Positions 57,649-64,000 of a stretch of DNA of 64,000 nt are shown in pieces (the first letter of the stretch is position 1; each line of letters opens with the position of its first letter). The notes under the pieces are model-generated. The model worked only from the letters and a program-made list of their open reading frames with translations. It ran no database searches and had not been told where the DNA came from. Made by a program: the position numbers and the translations under genes. Source of the stretch: DATGKG01 sp963783145 (GTDB taxonomy: Bacteria; Desulfobacterota; Binatia; Binatales; Binataceae); contig CAWAMM010000003.1 of NCBI GenBank assembly GCA_963783145.1, positions 310,001 through 374,000 on the forward strand. The letters are read 5' to 3'.

Positions 57649-60068
57649 AACTTCCGCTCAAGTGGTTGCGCGAATTCGTCACGATCGATGCGAGCGTCGA
57701 GGAAATCTCGCGCCGGCTCAGCGTCGCGGGCCTCGAAGTCGAAAATATCGAGCGGCTGGCGCCGAGCTTCGAGGGCGTCACGATTGCGCGCGTGCTCGAT
57801 GTCCAGAAGCATCCGAATGCCGACCGGCTGCATCTGTGCCAGGTCGATAGCGGCGCCGAAAAACTTTCCATCGTGTGCGGCGCACCCAACGTGCAGGCCG
57901 GCATGACGGCCGCGCTGGCACGGGTCGGCGCGCGCCTCGGCAAGGAGCCTCCCCTGCAGGCCGCGATAATTCGCGGGGTCCGCTCCGAAGGGATGCTGTG
58001 TTCGGAGCGCGAGCTGGGACTTTCCACCGAGCACGCGGGAATCCTGTCGTTGCCGCTCGATGCTCCTCTCGGCACGCCGCTGGCGGATTACCTCGGCCTC
58101 GATGAAACCGTATTCGATGTCGCGGTGCTCGCGAATCGCGGCGATTGCCTGTCGATCCTCGGACTCGCGCGCGAGGTTGCGGCGCTGTTCGACCTGCGGC
58201 TAACTCTGCTACGGCTCAAGTCGCTCAAAATCGATCGCGGCGACGCGCCCAAAGCCGAGGGGGCGTTCACCGTCGAAATGGCCGCACCGGAGTTATGCCC
58301 GCGCTATGCGGCTCTTAAAATGACCGGCATCAAGATCGGCCCGTCGCCCTCCTGGATGAAGCGTCGCCTCGAACTGTGCGGCACGCGCTCGATCAACAAT
58401 GTCGTCGACGCCACCAACTATGTGATGCTGGAACTCGGCCAGCCACTCCATGCATTCGACCTGAGCAAAATTTCCGGCGGCAAGATTGTCGTGCGCCGCG
58501 CCGGCAGCGATCGCGAGTTCATCACGCTCGACAACGACAAGCGCGTACTCGAGCCCGATGACCTGCTCATCGCCGACGCGGAAAACCCCCTGGCCATCGC
58601 CGGCGTCATGGGCGGACAGAATTCCGAGGTCAGCGAGGCGACCACCACGGTGCTCCTCGAAAGCGCCTACTTCGAGCCGATGACGATCGCGCGCACCGCG
58701 CGCCGCCTCGGTCTGCGCAGCGAGGCGAGTTATCGCTTCGAGCGCGGTGTCGATCGGATGGGCCAGGTTGCCGCGCTGTTCCACGTCGCCGATCTTCTGC
58801 GCCAAATCGCATCCGCTCGCGACGATGGCCCGGTCCTCGACTACGAGGTGCGCCCCGCCGCGCCGCGCGAGATCACCCTCGATCCGAAAAAGCTCGCGGC
58901 GCTGCTCGGGGTCGAGATTCCCGCGCCCGAGGTGCGCCGCCGCTTGCTCGCGCTCGGCGCAACGGTCAAGAAAAGCTCGCTCGGGAAAAATCTCCTGAGC
59001 GTCGTGCCCCCGCCCTATCGATCCGATTTGAATGAGCCCGCTGACCTTGCCGAGGAAGTGGCGCGGCTGACCGGCCTGGAGGATGTCCCCGCAGAACTGC
59101 CTGCGCGTCAGTTTGCCTACGCAGCACCGAATCGGGAGCGCGAATTCTTTCGTGGCACCCGCGAGATCGTACAGGGCGCCGGCTTTACCGAAATGGACAC
59201 GCTCGCCTTCGCGACCCCGTCCGACAACGAAAAGTTCCAGGGCATCACGGAGGGCGAGCCGATTCGGGTGCAGAATCCGCTTTCCGAAGAACTCCGCCAG
59301 ATGCGCCGCTCGCTGGTCCCCGCGCTGATCGAGGCGCTGCGCTTCAACCTCAATCGCCAGGCGCCGAATTTCCATGCTTTCGAAATTGCCAAGGTGTACT
59401 CGCTCGAAAGCGGCGCACCGGTCGAGCGCTTCGCATTGAGCGCGCTCAGCTATGGCGACTATGCGATGGCGGAAGTCGGTAAACCCGCGATCAAAGCGAG
59501 CTTCTTCACCATGAAGGGTTTGATCGAGGTCTTGCTCAGCGCATCCGGGCTCGCGGATCGCGTCAGCTTCGTTCCGCCCGGCGAGGGCGAGCTGCGCTTT
59601 CTCCATCCGGGACGATCCGCGAAGGTTATGCTGGATGAGAGCGCGCTGGGCTACCTCGGCGAGTTGCATCCGCGCGAGGCGATGGAGCGCGATCTGACTG
59701 AACCCTGTGTGGCCGGTGAACTTGACTTGGAAAAACTCAAAGTCTATGGTTTCACGCCGCGCGAGACGATCGAGCCGCCGCCGCGGTTTCCGGCGGTGCG
59801 GCGCGATCTCGCATTGGTGATTGACCGTGAGTTTCCGGCCGCGGCGGTAGTGAAGACGCTGCAGGAGCTTGGGAGTGAGATGCTCGAGGACGTCGCGGTC
59901 TTCGATGTGTACGAGGGACAGTCGGTCGCTTCGGGGAAAAAGAGCGTCGCCCTGGCTCTTACATACAGGGCGAAGGATCGCACGCTTACAGACGAGGAGG
60001 TTAATCGCGTTCACGCGGCCTTGGTCGAAGCGGCGCGGGCGAGATTGGGGGCGGAACTGAGGCAGTAA
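57645..60068 (+). CDS. pheT: Phenylalanyl-tRNA synthetase beta subunit
   Basis: 807 residues, the standard bacterial length, including the EMAP-like tRNA-binding N-terminus (VLDVQKHPNADRLHLCQVDSG), the B3/B4 editing region, B5 domain, and the C-terminal ferredoxin-fold anticodon-binding domain (PPPRFPAVRRDLALVIDREFPA). Its ATG overlaps the pheS stop. Together they form the (alpha-beta)2 enzyme that charges tRNA-Phe. Confidence 0.97.
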   Translation: MKLPLKWLREFVTIDASVEEISRRLSVAGLEVENIERLAPSFEGVTIARVLDVQKHPNADRLHLCQVDSGAEKLSIVCGAPNVQAGMTAALARVGARLGKEPPLQAAIIRGVRSEGMLCSERELGLSTEHAGILSLPLDAPLGTPLADYLGLDETVFDVAVLANRGDCLSILGLAREVAALFDLRLTLLRLKSLKIDRGDAPKAEGAFTVEMAAPELCPRYAALKMTGIKIGPSPSWMKRRLELCGTRSINNVVDATNYVMLELGQPLHAFDLSKISGGKIVVRRAGSDREFITLDNDKRVLEPDDLLIADAENPLAIAGVMGGQNSEVSEATTTVLLESAYFEPMTIARTARRLGLRSEASYRFERGVDRMGQVAALFHVADLLRQIASARDDGPVLDYEVRPAAPREITLDPKKLAALLGVEIPAPEVRRRLLALGATVKKSSLGKNLLSVVPPPYRSDLNEPADLAEEVARLTGLEDVPAELPARQFAYAAPNREREFFRGTREIVQGAGFTEMDTLAFATPSDNEKFQGITEGEPIRVQNPLSEELRQMRRSLVPALIEALRFNLNRQAPNFHAFEIAKVYSLESGAPVERFALSALSYGDYAMAEVGKPAIKASFFTMKGLIEVLLSASGLADRVSFVPPGEGELRFLHPGRSAKVMLDESALGYLGELHPREAMERDLTEPCVAGELDLEKLKVYGFTPRETIEPPPRFPAVRRDLALVIDREFPAAAVVKTLQELGSEMLEDVAVFDVYEGQSVASGKKSVALALTYRAKDRTLTDEEVNRVHAALVEAARARLGAELRQ

Positions 60069-60120
60069 ATGTAGGCGTGCTCATAACGGCGGTTTGAGTG
60101 GGGCAACTACGCCGCGGAGC

Positions 60121-60417
60121 ATGACCAAAGCCGACCTCGTAGACTTGATCTACGAGCGGGTGGGCTTTTCCAAAAAGGAAGCCGCAACGGTCGTCGAAGA
60201 GGTTTTCGCGATCATTCGCGGTGGCTTGTGCGCCGGCGGCAAGGTCAAGATTTCGGGCTTCGGCAGCTTTGTGGTAAATCATAAGCAGTCGCGCCGCGGC
60301 CGTAATCCTCAGACCGGGGAACCGATCACAATCGAATCGCGGCGCGTGCTGTCGTTCAAGGCCAGCGAGGTCCTCAAAGAGCTGGTCAACAACAACGGCA
60401 AGAAGCCGCGCTCATGA
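60121..60417 (+). CDS. ihfA: Integration host factor alpha subunit
   Basis: 98 residues from the ATG at 60121 (MTKADLVDLIYERVGFSKKEA), with GGAG just upstream. The HU/IHF core is VKISGFGSFVVNHKQSRRGRNPQTGEPI with the minor-groove proline. A TTG at 60094 would add nine residues and is less likely. IHF bends DNA and also assists sigma-54 promoters, fitting the response regulator at 48473. Its stop overlaps the MerR gene ATG. Confidence 0.95.
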   Translation: MTKADLVDLIYERVGFSKKEAATVVEEVFAIIRGGLCAGGKVKISGFGSFVVNHKQSRRGRNPQTGEPITIESRRVLSFKASEVLKELVNNNGKKPRS

Positions 60418-60866
60418 ATCGAAGCAGCCGCCGCGCAGACAAGACCGAACCCAAAAAGCCCCGGGCCGCATCCGCGGATTCAGCTCCTGACGATCGCGGC
60501 CTGAAGATTGGCGAGGCGGCCAAGGTCATCGGCGTCGAGGCCTACGTCCTGCGATTTTGGGAAACCCAGTTCCAGATTCTGAAGCCGAAGCATGCGCGCT
60601 CGAAACATCGCTTCTACCAGCCGCGCGATATCGAAACGTTGAAGCTGATCAAGCGCCTGCTGCATCAGGAAGGCTTCACCATCGCGGGCGCGAACAAATA
60701 CATCCGCGAAAACGGCATCGATCCCACAAACATCGATAGTGCGGCCGGAAAGATAGTCGAGCCTACCTCAAAGGCCTCGGCATCATCCAATAGCGATGCC
60801 CGTCGGGCGCTTGCCGAGGTCCGCCGCGACCTCGAAAGCATCCACAAGCTTTTGGCTAACGATTGA
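60414..60866 (+). CDS. MerR-family transcription regulator
   Basis: 150 residues. The winged helix is LKIGEAAKVIGVEAYVLRFWETQF with KHARSKHRFYQPRDIETLKLIKRLLHQEGFTIAGANKYI. It is of the short MerR type found downstream of ihfA in many deltaproteobacteria. No effector-binding domain or metal cysteines are visible. The ATG overlaps the ihfA stop by four bases. Confidence 0.92.
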   Translation: MNRSSRRADKTEPKKPRAASADSAPDDRGLKIGEAAKVIGVEAYVLRFWETQFQILKPKHARSKHRFYQPRDIETLKLIKRLLHQEGFTIAGANKYIRENGIDPTNIDSAAGKIVEPTSKASASSNSDARRALAEVRRDLESIHKLLAND

Positions 60867-60937
60867 CCTGGACGCGATTTCGCACCGCTGCCACCGGCGC
60901 AGGCATCGTAACGATGGCCGCATAGATTGAACTTGCG

Positions 60938-61426
60938 ATGGGGCGCAAGATTTGGGGCATCAGCGGGCAACCCGGCATCTGGTCAGGCGACATCAATAGC
61001 GAGCACAACTCGCAATACTTCGCCGACCGCTACAGCTTTAGTCACATTACCCACGGCATCCTTCTGTATGGCCTCCTATGGCTGACCGGTCGTAACCTTC
61101 CGGTCCGCATCCGCGCCCTGATCGTCCTGGCCATGGAAGCGGGATGGGAGGTGCTCGAAAACAGCGACATGGTGATCAATCGCTACCGGGCGGAAACCAT
61201 CTCGCTGCACTACTACGGCGACAGCGTGGTCAATTCGATGAGCGACATCATGTTCTGCATGATGGGTTTCACGCTCGCGTATCTGCTCCCGACGCGGATG
61301 GCGATCATCCTCGTGATCGCACTGGAAGTCGCCCTCGCGCTCTGGATCCGCGACGGCTTCCTCCTGAACGTCATCATGTTGATCCATCCGTTCTCGGCCA
61401 TCCGCACCTGGCAAGCGGGGATGTGA
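60938..61426 (+). CDS. DUF2585-family membrane protein
   Basis: 162 residues with three or four hydrophobic segments. The motif SFSHITHGILLYGLLWLTG, GWEVLENSDMVINRYRAETISLHYYGDSVVNSMSDIMFCMMGF and the HPFSAIRTWQ end match the DUF2585/UPF0314 family. The many conserved polar residues within membrane segments suggest a metal- or lipid-handling role, but the function is unknown. The start is the ATG at 60938. Confidence 0.9.
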   Translation: MGRKIWGISGQPGIWSGDINSEHNSQYFADRYSFSHITHGILLYGLLWLTGRNLPVRIRALIVLAMEAGWEVLENSDMVINRYRAETISLHYYGDSVVNSMSDIMFCMMGFTLAYLLPTRMAIILVIALEVALALWIRDGFLLNVIMLIHPFSAIRTWQAGM

Positions 61427-61429
61427 ACA

Positions 61430-61457
61430 CGACTAGGTGACTCAGGGGTCACAGTCG
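61430..61457. promoter_or_regulatory. Short hairpin between convergent genes
   Basis: CGACT-(AG)-GTGAC with a TCAGGGG loop and GTCAC-AGTCG gives a 10-bp stem with a two-base bulge. It overlaps the end of the nuclease-like gene. No T tract follows, so its role as terminator is doubtful. Confidence 0.4.
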
Positions 61458-61841
61458 TCCCTTGTTGGCTTTCGCGACGAAATGCTCAAGATCGGTAATA
61501 GTGATCCGATCGGTGTGCTTTATGTAGTCAGCCAATCCACCCGCGATGTAAAAGTCGCGCAATGTCCAACCCGTCCCTCCGAGCACCAAATACGCGCCGC
61601 GAAACTTGTCGGCGTGTCTGGTCATAATGTCCACCAGGCAAATTACCTCGAACGGGGCTTTCTGTTCGGCCGTTCCGCCGACCTGTTGCCATTTCATGGA
61701 CACTAGATACGAGTGCCCGGCTTTGTCTTGCGCAAGAACATCGATCTTGTGATCTCGCCCGCCGGGACGAGCACCAATCAGTACCTGCTTACGAAAGGTG
61801 TAACCTCCCTGGGTGAGCGCGGGGAGTACGATGCTTTCCAA
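61449..61841 (-). CDS. PD-(D/E)XK-like nuclease
   Basis: 130 residues with the order expected of a PD-(D/E)XK nuclease: an N-terminal helix, GRDHKIDVLAQDKAGHSYLVSMKW (Asp, then a K-containing strand), and AYLVLGGTGWTLRDFY. It is unusually short for a type II restriction enzyme. The gene ends 42 bases from the methyltransferase gene and shares its strand, so it may be a restriction partner. The start is the ATG at 61841. Confidence 0.75.
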   Translation of the reverse strand: MESIVLPALTQGGYTFRKQVLIGARPGGRDHKIDVLAQDKAGHSYLVSMKWQQVGGTAEQKAPFEVICLVDIMTRHADKFRGAYLVLGGTGWTLRDFYIAGGLADYIKHTDRITITDLEHFVAKANKGRL

Positions 61842-61882
61842 AACCGCCAGTTCGAGTGTCTCGCGGTGGCATGATTGAACGG

Positions 61883-62746
61883 TCAGAGAAGTTTAGCTTG
61901 GGCGTTTTGCTGGGTATATCGTTTGATAGCTAGATCGAGGAAATTCGTATCAATGTCGATTCCGATAAATCGGCGACCATGCTTCACTGCGGAAATCCCG
62001 GTTGTGCCGCTGCCGGAGAAAGGATCGACAACCAAATCGCCTGCATCCGTTGACGCCAGTATAATTCGATCCAACAGCGCTAGCGGCTTCTGGGTCGGGT
62101 GAGATCCTGACTCCTTTTCGGACGCGGTCGGAGCAGTCAATCGCCATACGGACTTCATCTGACGATCGCCAGCCTCCGCCCGCATTAGCTGATAGTTAAA
62201 CTTGTGCCTGCTTTTTCCATCTCGTGCCGCCCACAGGATTGTTTCTGTCGAATGAGTAAAGTAATGGCAACTAAGATTTGGGGGCGGATTAGGCTTCTCC
62301 CAAGTGATTTCATTCAGCAGCTTGAAGCCGAGTTCCTGCATGGCGAAGCCGACCGAAAAGATGACGTGGCGAGTTCCTGAGACCCAGATTGAGCCGTGCG
62401 GCTGCAATATCGCCCTGCAGGTGTCCAGCCACTGCCGGTTGAATTCGTGCATGAGTTTTACCGAATCAAGCCGGTCCCAAGCCCCCTTGTTTACTGAAAC
62501 CATTTTGCCCGCGTGACATGTAATGCCGCCATTAGAAAGGAAGTACGGGGGATCCGCAAAAATCAAGTCGGTCGATGATCCGATTCCGATTTTCGGCAGC
62601 AGCTCGATTGCGTCGCCGCAGTACAGGACAAAGTCACCTTCGCTGGAGGCGAAATAGGGATTCGGCGTGGTAACGCTGGAACTGACTGCATGAGATGCTG
62701 GCAGCGATCCGGCGGAACCTGCTTGTGTAGCTTGATCCTTCCGCAC
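61883..62746 (-). CDS. DNA methyltransferase, DpnA-like beta class
   Basis: 287 residues from a GTG at 62746, with GAGGAG six bases upstream, which is preferred over open-frame extension through the palindrome to 62947. The catalytic motif FADPPYFLSNGG comes first and the SAM motif FSGSGTTGISA comes last, the beta-class order. The segment after it, AGKMVSVNKGAWDR, resembles M.DpnIIB (DpnA) and relatives that methylate adenine, often in GATC. WEKPNPPPNLSCHYFTHSTETILWA is typical of amino-methyltransferases. The target cannot be proved here. Confidence 0.9.
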   Translation of the reverse strand: MRKDQATQAGSAGSLPASHAVSSSVTTPNPYFASSEGDFVLYCGDAIELLPKIGIGSSTDLIFADPPYFLSNGGITCHAGKMVSVNKGAWDRLDSVKLMHEFNRQWLDTCRAILQPHGSIWVSGTRHVIFSVGFAMQELGFKLLNEITWEKPNPPPNLSCHYFTHSTETILWAARDGKSRHKFNYQLMRAEAGDRQMKSVWRLTAPTASEKESGSHPTQKPLALLDRIILASTDAGDLVVDPFSGSGTTGISAVKHGRRFIGIDIDTNFLDLAIKRYTQQNAQAKLL

Positions 62747-62854
62747 AATCCACTCCTCAGTCCCGAATACGATTCTGCATTCTATACGCTCATGGGTGCA
62801 TTTCCGAGTATTAGCTTTATCAGTTTTCCCCAGTCTCATACTCAAGGCAAAAGG

Positions 62855-62880
62855 AAGCCCTCTCGCGAGGAGAGGGGCTT
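62855..62880. repeat. Palindromic intergenic repeat
   Basis: AAGCCCTCTC-GCGAGG-AGAGGGGCTT, a near-perfect inverted repeat upstream of the methyltransferase start. Related to the elements at 18486, 36542 and 56451. Confidence 0.65.
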
Positions 62881-62907
62881 GGATTTCGAGATTGCGGGAG
62901 TCGCGTT

Positions 62908-62967
62908 GTTCAGTTGCGGGAGGATTCAGAGCGCTCGCGAGGTCCATCGCACCGACCGATTTCGTCG
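62908..62967 (-). repeat. 60-bp direct repeat, left copy
   Basis: Matches 63851-63910 without gaps and with about ten mismatches. On the minus strand it would encode ATKSVGAMDLASALNPPATE, nearly the same as the C-terminus ATKAVGAMDLASAPNPPATE of the gene at the right edge, so it looks like a detached copy of that gene end. The pair flanks the DUF433 gene. Confidence 0.75.
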
Positions 62968-63025
62968 CGCTTTTACCGGTGCCTCCGCGTGTTAATCTTT
63001 CCCCCGTTGGGGAAGATTATTACGG

Positions 63026-63631
63026 ATGCTTCAAGAAAAAAGCTACACTCCCGCCGAGGCGGCGGTTTTAAGCGACCTTCCACTCGCGTCCATCCACAAG
63101 GCGATTGATGAAGGGCCGTTGGAGAGTGCCAGATCCAGCAAACCCGGTCGGCGAACTTTGACCGAGACCGATGTCTTTTACCTCGCGGCGACCGGCATCT
63201 TCGATCCCGGCATGGTGCAACTTACCGATCGGGCGAGAGAACGGCTCCGTGCGGCGATTGGTTCATCATCTCGCACCGGAAAGCTCGGGAAGATCGCGCT
63301 CCTCGATGGATTGGAACTTGACATCAACCCGGTCGTGGCGAAGGTAAGATCGAAAATGATCCTGCTACACCGCGCAAAAAGGATGGTCGTCGTCAATCCT
63401 CGAATCCGCGGCGGTGAGCCGGTGATCCGAGGCACACGGATCGGTGTATACGAGGTCGCCGGTATGGTTAAGGGAGCGACGGACGCCGAGCTCGAAGAGA
63501 TACTCGCGGGTTACCCTGCCCTTAAGCGCGAGCAGCTTCATCTCGCGACCATCTTCGCCGCAGCGCATCCGAGGCGAGGTCGCCCGCCCAAGCACCCATG
63601 GCATCGGATGGAAGCTGAAGCTGGCGCGTGA
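63026..63631 (+). CDS. DUF433-family protein with N-terminal helix-turn-helix
   Basis: 201 residues. The C-terminal half is a DUF433 domain (VVNPRIRGGEPVIRGTRIGVYEVAGMVKGATDAELEEIL) and the N-terminus has a MerR/HTH-like helix (YTPAEAAVLSDLPLASIHKAIDEG). DUF433 proteins are commonly antitoxins of PIN-like toxin pairs. No toxin gene follows: only GTG-initiated MRFGIV and a stop is left after the gene. The 60-bp direct repeats flanking the locus suggest it was inserted or duplicated. The ATG at 63026 is the start. Confidence 0.85.
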   Translation: MLQEKSYTPAEAAVLSDLPLASIHKAIDEGPLESARSSKPGRRTLTETDVFYLAATGIFDPGMVQLTDRARERLRAAIGSSSRTGKLGKIALLDGLELDINPVVAKVRSKMILLHRAKRMVVVNPRIRGGEPVIRGTRIGVYEVAGMVKGATDAELEEILAGYPALKREQLHLATIFAAAHPRRGRPPKHPWHRMEAEAGA

Positions 63632-63740
63632 GGTTCGGCATCGTCTAGCTTTTTTGGCTCGCAGTGTCGTAGGTTCCGGTCGAGATGCTCGGTCCCTTGT
63701 GGTTAGTGGTGTTTCACCGCCGCGCGCGAAGCGCGCGCAG

Positions 63741-63829
63741 CTCTCATCCGGTCGTCACAGTGGTCGCCAAACATAGGAGCGACAACTGCGCCGCCCACCT
63801 TCTCTCGCAGAAAATAGCGAGAGAAGGAA
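63741..63829 (-). repeat. Dispersed palindromic repeat, copy 3 (inverted)
   Basis: Starts CTCTCATCCGGTCGTCAC and ends CCACCTTCTCTCGC..GCGAGAGAAGG, the reverse orientation of the copy at 40748 and the same as 40918. It follows the DUF433 gene. Confidence 0.75.
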
Positions 63830-63848
63830 AGTTGCAGAAAGACGCGAG

Positions 63849-64000
63849 CTATTCGGTCGCGGGAGGATTCGGGGCGCTCGCGAGGTCCATCGCGCCGACT
63901 GCCTTCGTCGCTGCGTTCGCGGTCGCGGTGCCCAGCGCCGCGCGAGGTTTGATCAGCGTGCCAAGCGGGAACAGATTCAGTTCCGATGCGCATTCCTCGA
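63849..64000 (-). CDS. 3' end of a gene running off the right edge
   Basis: About 50 C-terminal residues on the minus strand, ending with the TAG at 63849-63851: EECASELNLFPLGTLIKP, then RAALGTATANAATKAVGA and MDLASAPNPPATE. The start lies outside the window. I do not recognise the family. A 20-residue copy of its very end lies at 62908-62967. Confidence 0.6.
   Translation of the reverse strand, partial: EECASELNLFPLGTLIKPRAALGTATANAATKAVGAMDLASAPNPPATE

Noticed and set aside
58293..60014. 573-codon minus-strand open frame opposite pheT
   Set aside because: Antisense shadow of pheT, which is a complete and conserved protein.
63628..63648. Toxin gene start after the DUF433 gene
   Set aside because: A GTG-initiated frame opens as MRFGIV but stops immediately; it may be chance, and no toxin domain follows.
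63703..63993. 96-codon minus-strand frame at the right edge
   Set aside because: Different frame from the real C-terminus ending at 63849; spans a repeat and is arginine-rich.

Overview
The window is a high-GC chromosomal segment of a Gram-negative bacterium. The gene order thrS-infC-rpmI-rplT-pheS-pheT-ihfA-merR, an IHF subunit and a sigma-54-type response regulator all point to a deltaproteobacterial-grade lineage. The mix of P450, acyl-CoA dehydrogenases, a luciferase-like oxidoreductase and FAS1/MaoC-like dehydratases would fit an uncultured soil lineage such as Binatota, but that assignment is inference only. No phage, IS transposase, CRISPR array or rRNA was recognised. There is one tRNA (Val, GAC).

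Layout. 1-1412: decayed zinc-ribbon/class III cyclase/ATPase gene. 1465-2664: cytochrome P450. 3238-11260: a signalling block on the minus strand made of a giant soluble hybrid kinase with nine near-identical 92-residue HAMP units, a three-receiver segment in another frame, and a second hybrid kinase, ending in a likely terminator. 11746-14113: type III polyketide synthase, isoprenylcysteine-methyltransferase-like protein and DUF1614 membrane protein. 14218-18460: pyrE-aroE, a decayed VOC gene, a peroxiredoxin whose ribosome-binding site lies in a hairpin, a VIT-type transporter and small proteins. 18536-21869: peptide-type ABC permeases plus binding protein, without ATPases. 21866-32109: dehydratases with an LPG-synthase-like membrane protein, a DNA glycosylase, VOC and FAD proteins, SppA, a methyltransferase and a large secreted protein. 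32296-37766: MFS transporter, small membrane proteins, and a luciferase-like oxidoreductase with two acyl-CoA dehydrogenases. 37928-46779: ferredoxin/zinc-ribbon fusion, threonine dehydratase group, DUF559 protein, MerR/TPR regulator, hisH-hisF-ribH and an APC permease.

47182-49801 is a sensor kinase/sigma-54-type response regulator pair. 49851-52774 holds small secreted proteins, DUF899 and AI-2E-type proteins. 52910-60866 is the translation cluster, with tRNA-Val, an ATT-initiated infC and a clear intrinsic terminator after rplT. 60938-64000 carries a DUF2585 protein, a DpnA-like methyltransferase next to a small PD-(D/E)XK-like protein, a DUF433 protein flanked by 60-bp direct repeats, and the 3' end of a gene that runs off the right edge.

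Intergenic space is peppered with related palindromic repeats (18486, 36542, 40748, 40918, 44235, 52988, 56451, 62855, 63741). Several genes (cyclase, VOC, giant kinase, possibly a small membrane protein) carry frame breaks, which may be real decay or assembly indels. The most distinctive features are the HAMP array with its split receiver module, the ferredoxin fusion, the hairpin over the peroxiredoxin start, and the repeat-flanked right end.
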